64,000 bases of DNA from Herpetosiphon geysericola (GTDB lineage Bacteria > Chloroflexota > Chloroflexia > Chloroflexales > Herpetosiphonaceae). Where the stretch lies: NCBI RefSeq assembly GCF_001306135.1, contig NZ_LGKP01000022.1, forward strand, positions 248,001-312,000. Reading direction: 5' to 3'. Of this stretch, positions 20,740 through 28,899 are shown in pieces (position 1 is the stretch's first letter; every line of letters begins with the position of its first letter). The translations under genes and the position numbers were made by a program. Under the pieces are notes generated by a model. That model saw only the letters and a list, made by a program, of their open reading frames with translations, made no database searches and had not been told where the DNA came from.

Positions 20740-23238
20740 ATGTTCTTTGTTTTGATGGCTATGCAAGCAAATCAGTACATTATTGACCTTGGCAAAACCT
20801 TGGCCGCCGAGGAAAAAGCCGGTTGCGACGACACCGCAACTCCCGAAGGCATCAGCGTCTTTCTGCGCGAATGGCAATTGCAGCATCCCCAAGCCTTGCA
20901 CGAACCAGTTGTGCAGGGCGTGCTTGATGCGCTCGATGGCTATTCCGATTTGGGCTACGCCGAACGTGAGGCGCGTTTGAGCGTTGCGCTTGATCGGCTG
21001 CGCAATTTGTTTCGTAAGCAGCCCAAAGCTCCTAGCGAGCCAGTTGGCGCTGTACCGCCGCTCGATACCTTGCTGAAAAATTTGGCGGGCATTGGGCCAA
21101 GTACCGCGCGCTCGTTTGCCAAGCTGGGCGTGCATACCCTCGAAGATTTGCTCTATCACGTGCCCCATCGCTACGACGATTTTAGCAAACGCAAGCAGAT
21201 TTGCGATTTGGTGGTGGGCGAAACCGATACCGTGATTGTGACCGTTGATGCGATTAAAAGCTTTAATGCCAAAGGTCGCCAAGGGGTTGAAATTACGGTC
21301 GGCGACGATACTGGCGTGCTCAAGGCTTCATGGTTTCGTGGCACGTGGATGGCCAAGCAATTTCGCGAAGGCATGCGGATTGTACTAAGCGGCAAAGTGA
21401 GTATGTTCCGCGAAATGAAATCAATGAGCAACCCCCAGTGGGAGCCATTTGTCGAGGACGATTTGGTGCATACTGGCCGACTTGTGCCAGTCCATCCGCT
21501 GACCAAAGGCTTGCAAGATCGTAATGCGCGCCAAGTGATCAAACGGGTGGTTGATGTGCTAACGCCAACTTTGCCCGATCCATTGCCAATTGAGCTACGC
21601 GAACGTGCCAGTTTGTTGCCCTTGGGCGTGGCAGTCAGCCAAATTCATTTTCCTGATAGCTGGGCGATGGTGCAACGGGCGCGTCAACGCTTGGGCTTTG
21701 ATGAATTTCTGTATATTCAGCTGGGCGTGTTGCAGCGCAAACGGCTTTATCAAGGCGTGCAAGGCCAGCCAATTCCCTTTAATCAAGCAATTCACGATGC
21801 CTATTTGGCTTCGTTGCCCTTTGCTTTGACCAATGCTCAAGCGCGCACCTTTACCGAAATTTGCCGTGATTTGGAGCGGCCTGTGCCGATGACCCGCTTG
21901 GTGCAGGGCGATGTTGGTTCGGGCAAGACGGCGGTTGCAGCAGCAGCCTTGGTGCAAGCAGTTGCTGCTGGTTTTCAAGGTGCGATGATGGCTCCGACCG
22001 AAATTTTGGCCGAGCAACATTATCGCGGCCTGAAAAAACTGCTAGCGAATGTTAAAATTCCTGGCCGTGAAACGCCGACGAATGGCGATTGGCGCAGCGA
22101 TCTGGATCAAGAAAAACGTAATCGGCTGGCCCAAATTAAGCAATTGCTGATGCTCGCCGATGAGCCAGAGCCAGAGCCAGGTGGGATTCGGGTGGCACTT
22201 TTGACTGGCAGTCTCAAGGCTCGCCAACGCCGCGAAGCACTCAAATTAATTGCCGATGGCGAAGTTGACATTATCATTGGCACCCATTCGCTGATTCAAG
22301 CTAATGTCGATTATCAAGCGCTTGGCTTGGCGGTGGTCGATGAACAGCATCGCTTTGGGGTTGAGCAACGTGAGGCGCTCAAACGCAAGGGCTTTAATCC
22401 GCATCTCTTGGTGATGACGGCCACGCCAATTCCGCGCTCGCTAGCCTTGACGATTTATGGCGATCTTGACGTTTCGGTGATTGATGAACGCCCACCAGGC
22501 CGCCAGCCAATTCGCACCAAATGGATTAGCTCAGGCGAACGTAGCAAAGCTTACAAACATATGCGCAAAGAGATTGCTGATGGCCGCCAAGCTTTTGTGA
22601 TCTGTCCATTGGTTGAGGAAAGCGAAAAACTCGAAGATGTAAAATCAGCGATTGTTGAGCAAGAGCATTTGCAGCACGAGATTTTCCCTGAACTGAAAGT
22701 TGGCTTGATTCATGGCCGCATGACTGCCAGCGAAAAAGACACGATTATGGCGCAGTTTCGCGACCGCGAATTTGATATTTTGGTGGCGACGGCGGTAGTT
22801 GAAGTTGGCATCGACATTCCCAACGCGACCACGATTATGATCGAAGGTGCTGAGCGTTTTGGTTTGGCTCAATTGCACCAATTCCGTGGGCGGGTTGGGC
22901 GCGGCAGTCATCAATCGTTCTGCATTTTGGTCAGCGATAAAGAAGATAACGATGTGACGGTGGCGCGGCTTTCATCGATGGAAGAAAGCGAAGATGGCTT
23001 TCGCTTGGCCGAGGTTGACCTTGAATTGCGTGGGCCAGGCGAGTTTTTTGGCATTCGCCAGAGTGGCACGCCCGATCTCAAAGTGGCCCAACTGACCGAT
23101 ACCCGCTTGTTGCATGCTGCGCGAATCGAGGCCGAGCGCATCTTGAAGATCGACCCTGAGCTAGAATTGCCTGAGCATGCTAAAGTGCGCGAAAAGCTCC
23201 AAGCCTTCTGGGCTGGCATGGAAACCCAAAGTAACTAG
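20740..23238 (+). CDS. recG: ATP-dependent DNA helicase RecG
   Basis: This is the branch-migration helicase that reverses stalled forks and processes Holliday junctions. The order is an N-terminal helical extension, a wedge/OB domain (GETDTVIVTVDAIKSF onward), and a helicase core with Walker A (GDVGSGKT), DEQHRFG (motif II), TATPIPRS (motif III) and the C-terminal QFRGRVGRG (motif VI). The length fits RecG. The start is uncertain: ATGs at 20740, 20755 and 20761 are in frame with weak ribosome sites. I use 20740 because it lies downstream of the -10 element at 20689. Confidence 0.92.
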   Translation: MFFVLMAMQANQYIIDLGKTLAAEEKAGCDDTATPEGISVFLREWQLQHPQALHEPVVQGVLDALDGYSDLGYAEREARLSVALDRLRNLFRKQPKAPSEPVGAVPPLDTLLKNLAGIGPSTARSFAKLGVHTLEDLLYHVPHRYDDFSKRKQICDLVVGETDTVIVTVDAIKSFNAKGRQGVEITVGDDTGVLKASWFRGTWMAKQFREGMRIVLSGKVSMFREMKSMSNPQWEPFVEDDLVHTGRLVPVHPLTKGLQDRNARQVIKRVVDVLTPTLPDPLPIELRERASLLPLGVAVSQIHFPDSWAMVQRARQRLGFDEFLYIQLGVLQRKRLYQGVQGQPIPFNQAIHDAYLASLPFALTNAQARTFTEICRDLERPVPMTRLVQGDVGSGKTAVAAAALVQAVAAGFQGAMMAPTEILAEQHYRGLKKLLANVKIPGRETPTNGDWRSDLDQEKRNRLAQIKQLLMLADEPEPEPGGIRVALLTGSLKARQRREALKLIADGEVDIIIGTHSLIQANVDYQALGLAVVDEQHRFGVEQREALKRKGFNPHLLVMTATPIPRSLALTIYGDLDVSVIDERPPGRQPIRTKWISSGERSKAYKHMRKEIADGRQAFVICPLVEESEKLEDVKSAIVEQEHLQHEIFPELKVGLIHGRMTASEKDTIMAQFRDREFDILVATAVVEVGIDIPNATTIMIEGAERFGLAQLHQFRGRVGRGSHQSFCILVSDKEDNDVTVARLSSMEESEDGFRLAEVDLELRGPGEFFGIRQSGTPDLKVAQLTDTRLLHAARIEAERILKIDPELELPEHAKVREKLQAFWAGMETQSN

Positions 23239-23285
23239 TAGTTGTAGGTTGCAAAAATTGGCCAACTAAAACACCAAAGACCCTC

Positions 23286-23314
23286 TTGACAGAGAGTGAT
23301 TGGTGGTGTACTAT
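23286..23314 (+). promoter_or_regulatory. Near-consensus sigma-70 promoter
   Basis: TTGACA and TACTAT are spaced by exactly 17 bp. No ORF follows it; a hairpin lies 24 bases past the predicted start site, and the EF-G gene has its own promoter further on. Confidence 0.7.
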
Positions 23315-23320
23315 CTATTC

Positions 23321-23394
23321 AAACCTTCTCCTCTCTCTTCTCTCCCACAAGCGGCTCCATTATGCGAGCCGTTTGTGGTTTAAAACGCTTTTTT
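23321..23394 (+). ncRNA. Candidate small RNA with pyrimidine-rich 5' end
   Basis: Starting at the site predicted by the 23286 promoter, the transcript would open with a C/U-rich tract (CCUUCUCCUCUCUCUUCUCU). A 13-bp stem follows (345-357 / 366-378, one G-U pair, 8-base loop), then U6 at 389-394, ten bases past the stem. The tract is complementary to GGAG-type ribosome sites, including that of the EF-G gene downstream. It could instead be an attenuated leader. No folding program was run. Confidence 0.45.
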
Positions 23395-23554
23395 ACTTCC
23401 CTCAAGCCAAAACTCTTTGCTTTTGCACTTAAAAATTTTTGATTTATCTCCAAGGGTAGCGAAACTGTAACATTCTGTCACTTGGCGCATGCTATGCTCA
23501 AAGCCTAAACCGCGAGCGCCCAAGCATAGTGGTTTAGGTTATTAAGGATTAAGC

Positions 23555-23583
23555 TTGCCGTTCGCTCGCGACGGCGCTATAAT
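23555..23583 (+). promoter_or_regulatory. EF-G-like gene promoter
   Basis: TTGCCG and TATAAT are spaced by 17 bp, about 67 bp before the ATG at 23650. The leader is about 60 nt. Confidence 0.65.
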
Positions 23584-23649
23584 CGACAGACAATCAACCC
23601 TCACATTGATTCCGTCGTCGTTTCAAGTAACTCCAAAGGAGGAGTCTCT

Positions 23650-25761
23650 ATGAAAGAGTACGGTCCGGATCGTATCCACACAATTGGCCTATTTGGCCAT
23701 GGCGGTGCTGGCAAAACCACCCTCGCTGAAGCCCTGCTTTTTGCCAGCAAAGCCCTCCCACGCATGGGGCGCGTTGAAGATGGCTCAACCGTGAGCGATT
23801 ACGATCCCGATGAAGTCAAACGCCACGCCTCAATCAACCTCTCGGTAATTCCAATCGAATGGAACGGCAACAAGTTCAATTTTATCGATGTGCCTGGCTA
23901 TGCCGATTTTCGCGGCGAAGCTGCTGCGGCGCTCAGGGTTATCGATGGTATGGTTCTGGTGCTCGATGCTGCTGGCGGGGTCGAAGTTGGCGCAGAATTG
24001 CTTTGGCAAATGGCTCGTGAGGCGAATATCCCACGAGTTGTTTTTATTAACAAGCTTGATCGCGAAAATGCCAACTTTCAACGGACTGTCGAACAAGCCA
24101 AAGGCCTGCTGAGCGAGGCAATCACGCCGATGCATATGCCTATTGGCAGCGGCGCCAACTTCAAGGGCATTGTTTCGTTGCGCAAACGCAAAGCATGGCT
24201 GCATCATAATGGCAAAGATGGAGCCTATGAGATTGCCGAAATTCCTGCTGAGATTCGCCCAGCAGCGCTGCAAATGGCCGATGGCTTGATTGAAAAAATT
24301 GCCATGACCAACGACCACTTGATCGAAGAATATTTGGAAGGCGGCGCAGAAGCGCTTAGCGATGAAGAGCTTCGCCAAGGCTTTCAGGCTGCAATCAATG
24401 CACATACGATTATGCCGCTGTTTATCGGCTCGGCAACCACGCTTTCGGGCATTCCTCAGTTGCTCGATGGCATTCTCGATGCGATTCCTTCAGCTGCCAA
24501 GCGTTTGACCACCGCCCACGATTTGCGCAACGATGATGATTATTTTCTCGAAGGCAAAGCAGATGAGCCGCTGAGTGCGCTGGTTTTCAAAACCCACGTC
24601 GATCAATATGTTGGGCGTTTGAGCTGCTTCCGCGTATTTAGTGGCGAGCTGCACTCAAATTCGGTGGTGCGCAATGCGCGTACAGGCCGCGACGAACGGA
24701 TTGGGCAACTCTTCCAGCTGCGCGGCAAGGAGCAAACGCCAGTCTCGGTGGTACGTGCAGGCGATTTGGGAGCTGTGGCCAAGCTCGCCGACACCCTGAG
24801 CGGCGACACACTCTACGGCCCTGAAAATCCGCTGCGTTTGCGCGGTATTAGTTACCCCGAAGCCGCCTTTACCGCCAAAGTCACCCCACACTCCAAAAAC
24901 GACCTCGACAAGTTAGGCAATGCACTGCATCGAATTATTGAAGAAGACCCGATTTTGCAGCTTGGACGCGACATCCAAACTGGCGAAACCTTGCTTTCGG
25001 GCTTGAGCGAAAGCCACTTGAATTTTGTTGCCGAACGAGTGAAGCGCAAATTCGATGTGCATTTCGATTTGGCAATTCCCAGCGTGCCCTATCGCGAACG
25101 CATCAGCAGCACTGCTAGCTCAACCTATCGCCATAAAAAGCAAACTGGTGGAGCTGGCCAATTTGCCGAAATTTCGCTGCGACTTGAGCCATTGCCAGCC
25201 GATCCCGATCGCGCTGATCCACTTGAATTTGCCAGCGAGATTGTGGGTGGAGTGGTTTCGCGTTCGTTTTGGCCTGCGATTGAGAAGGGCATTCGCGAAT
25301 CGATGGCGTTGGGCGTGCTTTCTGGCCACCCAGTGATTGACGTGAAGGCGGTGATTTACGATGGCAAGGAACACCCAGTTGATAGCAAAGAAATTGCCTT
25401 CAAAACTGCTGGTAAATTTGCCTTCCGCGAAGCTGCCCGCAAAGCCAATCCCGTGATTATCGAGCCAATTTATGTGCTGAATATCAATGTTCCCGATGAA
25501 TATGTTGGCGATATTTTGAGCGATTTGAATGGCAATAAACGCGGGCGGGTGCAAGGCATGGAGCAAATTGGCCATAGCCGCACCTTGATTACCGCCCATG
25601 TGCCATTAGCCGAATGCCAACGCTATTCGACCGATTTGCGTTCGATTACCCAAGGCCGTGGCGATTTTGTGATGCGGCTTGATCATTATGATGATGTGCC
25701 CCATAGCGTCGCCCAAACCATCATCGCCAATGCCAAGCAACACCACGACGACGATGAATAG
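23650..25761 (+). CDS. Elongation factor G-like GTPase (FusA paralogue)
   Basis: The 703-residue translational GTPase has a P-loop GHGGAGKTT (residues 16-24), DVPGYADF (G3), NKLD (G4) and the domain II, III, IV and V arrangement of EF-G. It differs from housekeeping EF-G in its GHGGAGKT loop and in lacking the usual N-terminal DAGKTT sequence. It therefore resembles the secondary EF-G group (EF-G2-like), which may act in ribosome recycling or stress. The ribosome site AAAGGAGGA is excellent. It stands alone, without rpsL, rpsG or tuf nearby, which also argues for the paralogue. Confidence 0.9.
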   Translation: MKEYGPDRIHTIGLFGHGGAGKTTLAEALLFASKALPRMGRVEDGSTVSDYDPDEVKRHASINLSVIPIEWNGNKFNFIDVPGYADFRGEAAAALRVIDGMVLVLDAAGGVEVGAELLWQMAREANIPRVVFINKLDRENANFQRTVEQAKGLLSEAITPMHMPIGSGANFKGIVSLRKRKAWLHHNGKDGAYEIAEIPAEIRPAALQMADGLIEKIAMTNDHLIEEYLEGGAEALSDEELRQGFQAAINAHTIMPLFIGSATTLSGIPQLLDGILDAIPSAAKRLTTAHDLRNDDDYFLEGKADEPLSALVFKTHVDQYVGRLSCFRVFSGELHSNSVVRNARTGRDERIGQLFQLRGKEQTPVSVVRAGDLGAVAKLADTLSGDTLYGPENPLRLRGISYPEAAFTAKVTPHSKNDLDKLGNALHRIIEEDPILQLGRDIQTGETLLSGLSESHLNFVAERVKRKFDVHFDLAIPSVPYRERISSTASSTYRHKKQTGGAGQFAEISLRLEPLPADPDRADPLEFASEIVGGVVSRSFWPAIEKGIRESMALGVLSGHPVIDVKAVIYDGKEHPVDSKEIAFKTAGKFAFREAARKANPVIIEPIYVLNINVPDEYVGDILSDLNGNKRGRVQGMEQIGHSRTLITAHVPLAECQRYSTDLRSITQGRGDFVMRLDHYDDVPHSVAQTIIANAKQHHDDDE

Positions 25762-25764
25762 AGC

Positions 25765-26030
25765 TGATAAAGGATGAGGGATGAAGGCAGAAATCAAAAG
25801 TCAAAAGTCAAAAATTTAACGTAGCGGCGCAGAGAACCAAAGGATGAAGGATGGAAATTCGGGCTATAGGCTTTGGGAACAATTCCTATAGCCTATAGCC
25901 AACAGCCCATAGCCAATAAATCTCTGCGCCTCTGCGTTAAAACCCCGATCTCTTATCCCCTATGTTCTATGTTCTATGCTCTATGTTCTTACTTCCCGAT
26001 CCCCAACCCCCAACAACCGATCCCCGAATT
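25765..26030. repeat. Mosaic intergenic repeat island E
   Basis: The island contains GGATGAGGGATGAAGG, AGCCCATAGCC, CTCTGCGCCTCTGCGTTAA, TATGTTCTATG and CCCGATCCCCAACC. It fills the gap between the EF-G gene and the rpsT terminator. Confidence 0.75.
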
Positions 26031-26032
26031 AA

Positions 26033-26060
26033 AGCAAAAAAGCCCACAGATGGGGCTTTC
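26033..26060 (-). terminator. rpsT terminator
   Basis: Arms AAAGCCC and GGGCTTT surround a 7-base loop, with a T6 tract on the minus strand. It lies 30 bp past the rpsT stop. Confidence 0.8.
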
Positions 26061-26090
26061 ATTGCAGAACAGTGCTAAAAATGGCAGAGC

Positions 26091-26378
26091 TTATTGCACG
26101 GTGGTGCGGGTGCCGATGCCATTAGCAATGTTGAAGCGGCGAACCAACCGTGATTTGCGGCGGGCTGCTTGGTTTTTGTGAATGATGCCTTTAGCGGCTG
26201 CTTGATCCAAGGCTTTCAACGCTGCTGCCAACGATTCTTTGCTAGCTTCGTTTTTGGCATTGACGCTTTGGGCTGATTTCTTGACCAAGGTTTTAAGTTG
26301 TGAGCGCACCATAACGTTGCGAGCATGGCGGCGAGCAGTTGTCCGAATGCGTTTGCGGGCTGAAGCTGTATTAGCCAA
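26091..26378 (-). CDS. rpsT: 30S ribosomal protein S20 (TTG start)
   Basis: The 95-residue basic protein is S20 (MANTASARKRIRTTARRH start, RKSRLVRRFN near the end), binding 16S rRNA early in 30S assembly. The start codon is TTG, preceded by a perfect GAGGAGGT ribosome site four bases away. In E. coli rpsT also starts with UUG, and the weak start is needed for S20 autoregulation, so the same control may apply here. The leader is about 75 nt. Its promoter lies across the first codons of the divergent murJ gene. Confidence 0.95.
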   Translation of the reverse strand: MANTASARKRIRTTARRHARNVMVRSQLKTLVKKSAQSVNAKNEASKESLAAALKALDQAAAKGIIHKNQAARRKSRLVRRFNIANGIGTRTTVQ

Positions 26379-26459
26379 CGTGACCTCCTCGAAGGTTTGG
26401 TATCATAAGAAAACGCCGAGGCCACGCAGCCTGCGGCTAATTTGGTTTCGCGACGATGG

Positions 26460-26488
26460 ATTATACCAGAAAGAATCAAAATGAGCAA
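26460..26488 (-). promoter_or_regulatory. rpsT promoter overlapping murJ start
   Basis: On the minus strand, TTGCTC and TATAAT are spaced by 17 bp. The -35 hexamer covers codons 1-3 of murJ, so polymerase bound here would physically overlap murJ initiation. Confidence 0.65.
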
Positions 26489-28304
26489 CGAGTCATTATC
26501 GCCGACTCCCACGCCGAATTCCAGCCCGTTACGCAAGCGCTCGATGAGTGCAGTGCTCAATAGCGCAATCGTGATGTTGGGCTATTTATTAAGTCGGGTG
26601 ATTGGGATTGTGCGCCAAACGGTCTTGTCGAGCTACTTTGGCACCAATATTGTCAGCGATATTTATACCACTGCCTTTCAAATCCCCGATTTGCTGTATT
26701 TGGTGATTATTGGCGGCGCGTTGGGCACAGCCTTTATTCCAATTTTTATCGAAGCCTATACCAACCAAACCCATGAACGAGCGTGGCAAGTTGCCAATTT
26801 GGTGATTAATGCCGCCTTGGCTGTTTTGAGTGTGGTTTCATTAGCAATTTTGCTGCTGGCCGCCCCGCTACTGCGTTGGCTTAACCCCACTTATACCCCT
26901 GAACAACTCGGTTTGGCGATTTATTTGGTGCGCTTATTTATGCTCTCGCCGTTGCTGCTTGGCTTGGGTGGTTTGGCAATGGCAACGCTGAATGCGCTTG
27001 ATCATTTCACCATGCCAGCCTTGGTTCCGGTGATTTATAACGTGGCGATTATTGCGGGGATTGTGCTAATTGGGCCGTTGCTGGTGCGTTTTGGCTTGGT
27101 GCAACACCCGATTAGCGTGGTTGAGCATAATGGCCAAGCGGTGTCGATTGAAGGCGCTGCCTGGGGCGTGGTGCTGGGTGCGTTGCTCTATTTGGTTTGT
27201 CAATTGCCGGTGCTCTATCGGGCGGGCTTTCGCTACCAAGTGTTGTTCAATTGGCGCGATGCTGCCTTGCGCCGGATTGGCCTGTTGATGGGGCCGCGGG
27301 TCTTTGGCCAAGCAGCGATGCAAATCAACACCATTGCGATTTTCAGCTTTGCCAAATTGCTTGGCGATGGCCGCGCCACGGCGTTGAGCAACGCATTAAC
27401 GTTGATGTTGTTGCCGCATGGCATTTTTGCCCTGAGCCTAGCAACCGTGATGTTTCCCCAACTCAGTCGCTTGGATGCAGCAGGCGATGAGGAAGGCTTT
27501 AATCAAACGACGCGCAGCACCTTGGGCACAGTGTTATGGGCAATTATTCCTGCCGCTGTTGGCTTGCTGCTGCTGGCCACGCCAATTGTCCAAGTGCTGT
27601 TCCAACGCGGCAACTTCGATAGCCAATCGACTTTGTGGGTGGTGCAAGCCTTGATGATGTATGCCACAGCGTTGCCAGCATTTGGCGCTGCCGAAATCTT
27701 GATTCGCGGCTTTTATGCGCGCCAAGAAACCACAATTCCGGTGGTGATTGGGATTGTGACCGTGGTGTTGAATATTGGGCTGTGTTGGATACTAACTCGT
27801 TATAGCACCAGCCATATTGTGCTGGCTGGCGCATTTAGCGTTACCAACAATCTTGAATTGTTGTTGCTGCTGGTGATGTGGCGGCGGCGCAATGGCAACC
27901 TTGATGGTGCTGGTCAATTGCAGCGTTCGTTGCTAATTACGCTGCTTAGCTCATTGGCGATGGCGTTGGTGTTGCAAGCGCCGATATTTAGCCTGTTGAT
28001 TGTTGGCTTGCTTGGCTTAAATTATGGGTGGCGCCGTTTGAAAGCCGAGCCGCTGCCCCAATGGCTGGGCTTTGCAATTGCTGCGATCGGTGGCTTGGGC
28101 TTGGCATGGCAAACCAACGTATTCGATCTAAAGGCTTGGGTGCAAATTGCGCCACAAGCCCAAAGTTTATGGAGTTTGCTTGGTTCGCTGGTGGTTAACG
28201 GCTTCTTGGCGATTGCGATTTATTTTGCGTGTTCAAGCGCCTTGGGTGCGCCCGAAGCAGCAGTCTGGCAACAACGCATTTTGGGGCGACTGAAACGACG
28301 CTAA
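26481..28304 (+). CDS. murJ: Lipid II flippase MurJ (MviN family)
   Basis: The 607-residue polytopic protein has about 14 transmembrane helices and the MviN/MurJ signature: SRVIGIVRQTVLSSYFGT near residue 38, PHGIFALSLATVMFPQLS mid-protein and RGNFDSQST later. It flips the peptidoglycan precursor lipid II across the membrane. The ATG at 26481 is chosen because it starts MSNESLSPTPTP before the first helix; the ribosome site is weak (AGAAAGAA). The gene is divergent from rpsT with a 102-bp gap. Confidence 0.93.
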   Translation: MSNESLSPTPTPNSSPLRKRSMSAVLNSAIVMLGYLLSRVIGIVRQTVLSSYFGTNIVSDIYTTAFQIPDLLYLVIIGGALGTAFIPIFIEAYTNQTHERAWQVANLVINAALAVLSVVSLAILLLAAPLLRWLNPTYTPEQLGLAIYLVRLFMLSPLLLGLGGLAMATLNALDHFTMPALVPVIYNVAIIAGIVLIGPLLVRFGLVQHPISVVEHNGQAVSIEGAAWGVVLGALLYLVCQLPVLYRAGFRYQVLFNWRDAALRRIGLLMGPRVFGQAAMQINTIAIFSFAKLLGDGRATALSNALTLMLLPHGIFALSLATVMFPQLSRLDAAGDEEGFNQTTRSTLGTVLWAIIPAAVGLLLLATPIVQVLFQRGNFDSQSTLWVVQALMMYATALPAFGAAEILIRGFYARQETTIPVVIGIVTVVLNIGLCWILTRYSTSHIVLAGAFSVTNNLELLLLLVMWRRRNGNLDGAGQLQRSLLITLLSSLAMALVLQAPIFSLLIVGLLGLNYGWRRLKAEPLPQWLGFAIAAIGGLGLAWQTNVFDLKAWVQIAPQAQSLWSLLGSLVVNGFLAIAIYFACSSALGAPEAAVWQQRILGRLKRR

Positions 28305-28416
28305 ATCAGCTGTGAGCTAATTCACACTAAAATTGCTCAATTCGTGACAGAACATGACACACAAGCCAATTATAGTATCTCCATCAACAGAAAATTGTTT
28401 ATGGAGGAACGTATTC

Positions 28417-28845
28417 ATGGCTACACGACGGATTTCAACGCTAGTAATGGCAGTTTTGGGTTTGATTATGTTAGTTGGTTTATTCTTGCCCTATATTCAA
28501 AGCACAAGCTCGCCAGATTTAAAGATTAGCGTGTTTCAAGTGCTTGGTGGTGAAATTAGCGATTTGATTCCAGCAGCAAATAAAACAATTTATCTGGTTA
28601 TCGGTGCTGCTGTGGCAATTGGTGGTTTGTTCGCATTACTGAGCCTGACTGGCAAAAAAGTATTTGGCGTTTTCAGTATTATTGCAAGTTTTTTGATTGC
28701 TGCATTCCATGGCTTGCTCACGATTGGATTCTCGGAAAAACGCGATATTGTGGCAGGCTTAGGGTTTTGGTTGCTCTTAGCAGCAAGCTTGGTTTTGTTT
28801 GTTACGAGCATTGTCTTTGTTGCGCGTAAACCAAAACTTATCTAA
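28417..28845 (+). CDS. Small four-TM membrane protein
   Basis: The 142-residue protein has four predicted transmembrane segments (about 10-30, 50-70, 80-100 and 112-135) and no other motif. GGAGG precedes the ATG at 28417. A perfect terminator follows 14 bp after the stop, so it is a real single gene. It is not recognised as a named family. The sequence between murJ and this gene has a TATAGT element but no clear -35 box. Confidence 0.7.
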   Translation: MATRRISTLVMAVLGLIMLVGLFLPYIQSTSSPDLKISVFQVLGGEISDLIPAANKTIYLVIGAAVAIGGLFALLSLTGKKVFGVFSIIASFLIAAFHGLLTIGFSEKRDIVAGLGFWLLLAASLVLFVTSIVFVARKPKLI

Positions 28846-28858
28846 TTAATTGTGACGG

Positions 28859-28892
28859 ACGGCGGCAGTTCCACCCAACTGCCGCCGTTTTG
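28859..28892 (+). terminator. Rho-independent terminator
   Basis: A 12-bp perfect stem (ACGGCGGCAGTT and its complement) with a 6-base loop is followed by TTTGTATTT on the plus strand. It also marks the downstream end of the convergent GH8 gene. Confidence 0.9.
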
Positions 28893-28899
28893 TATTTAA

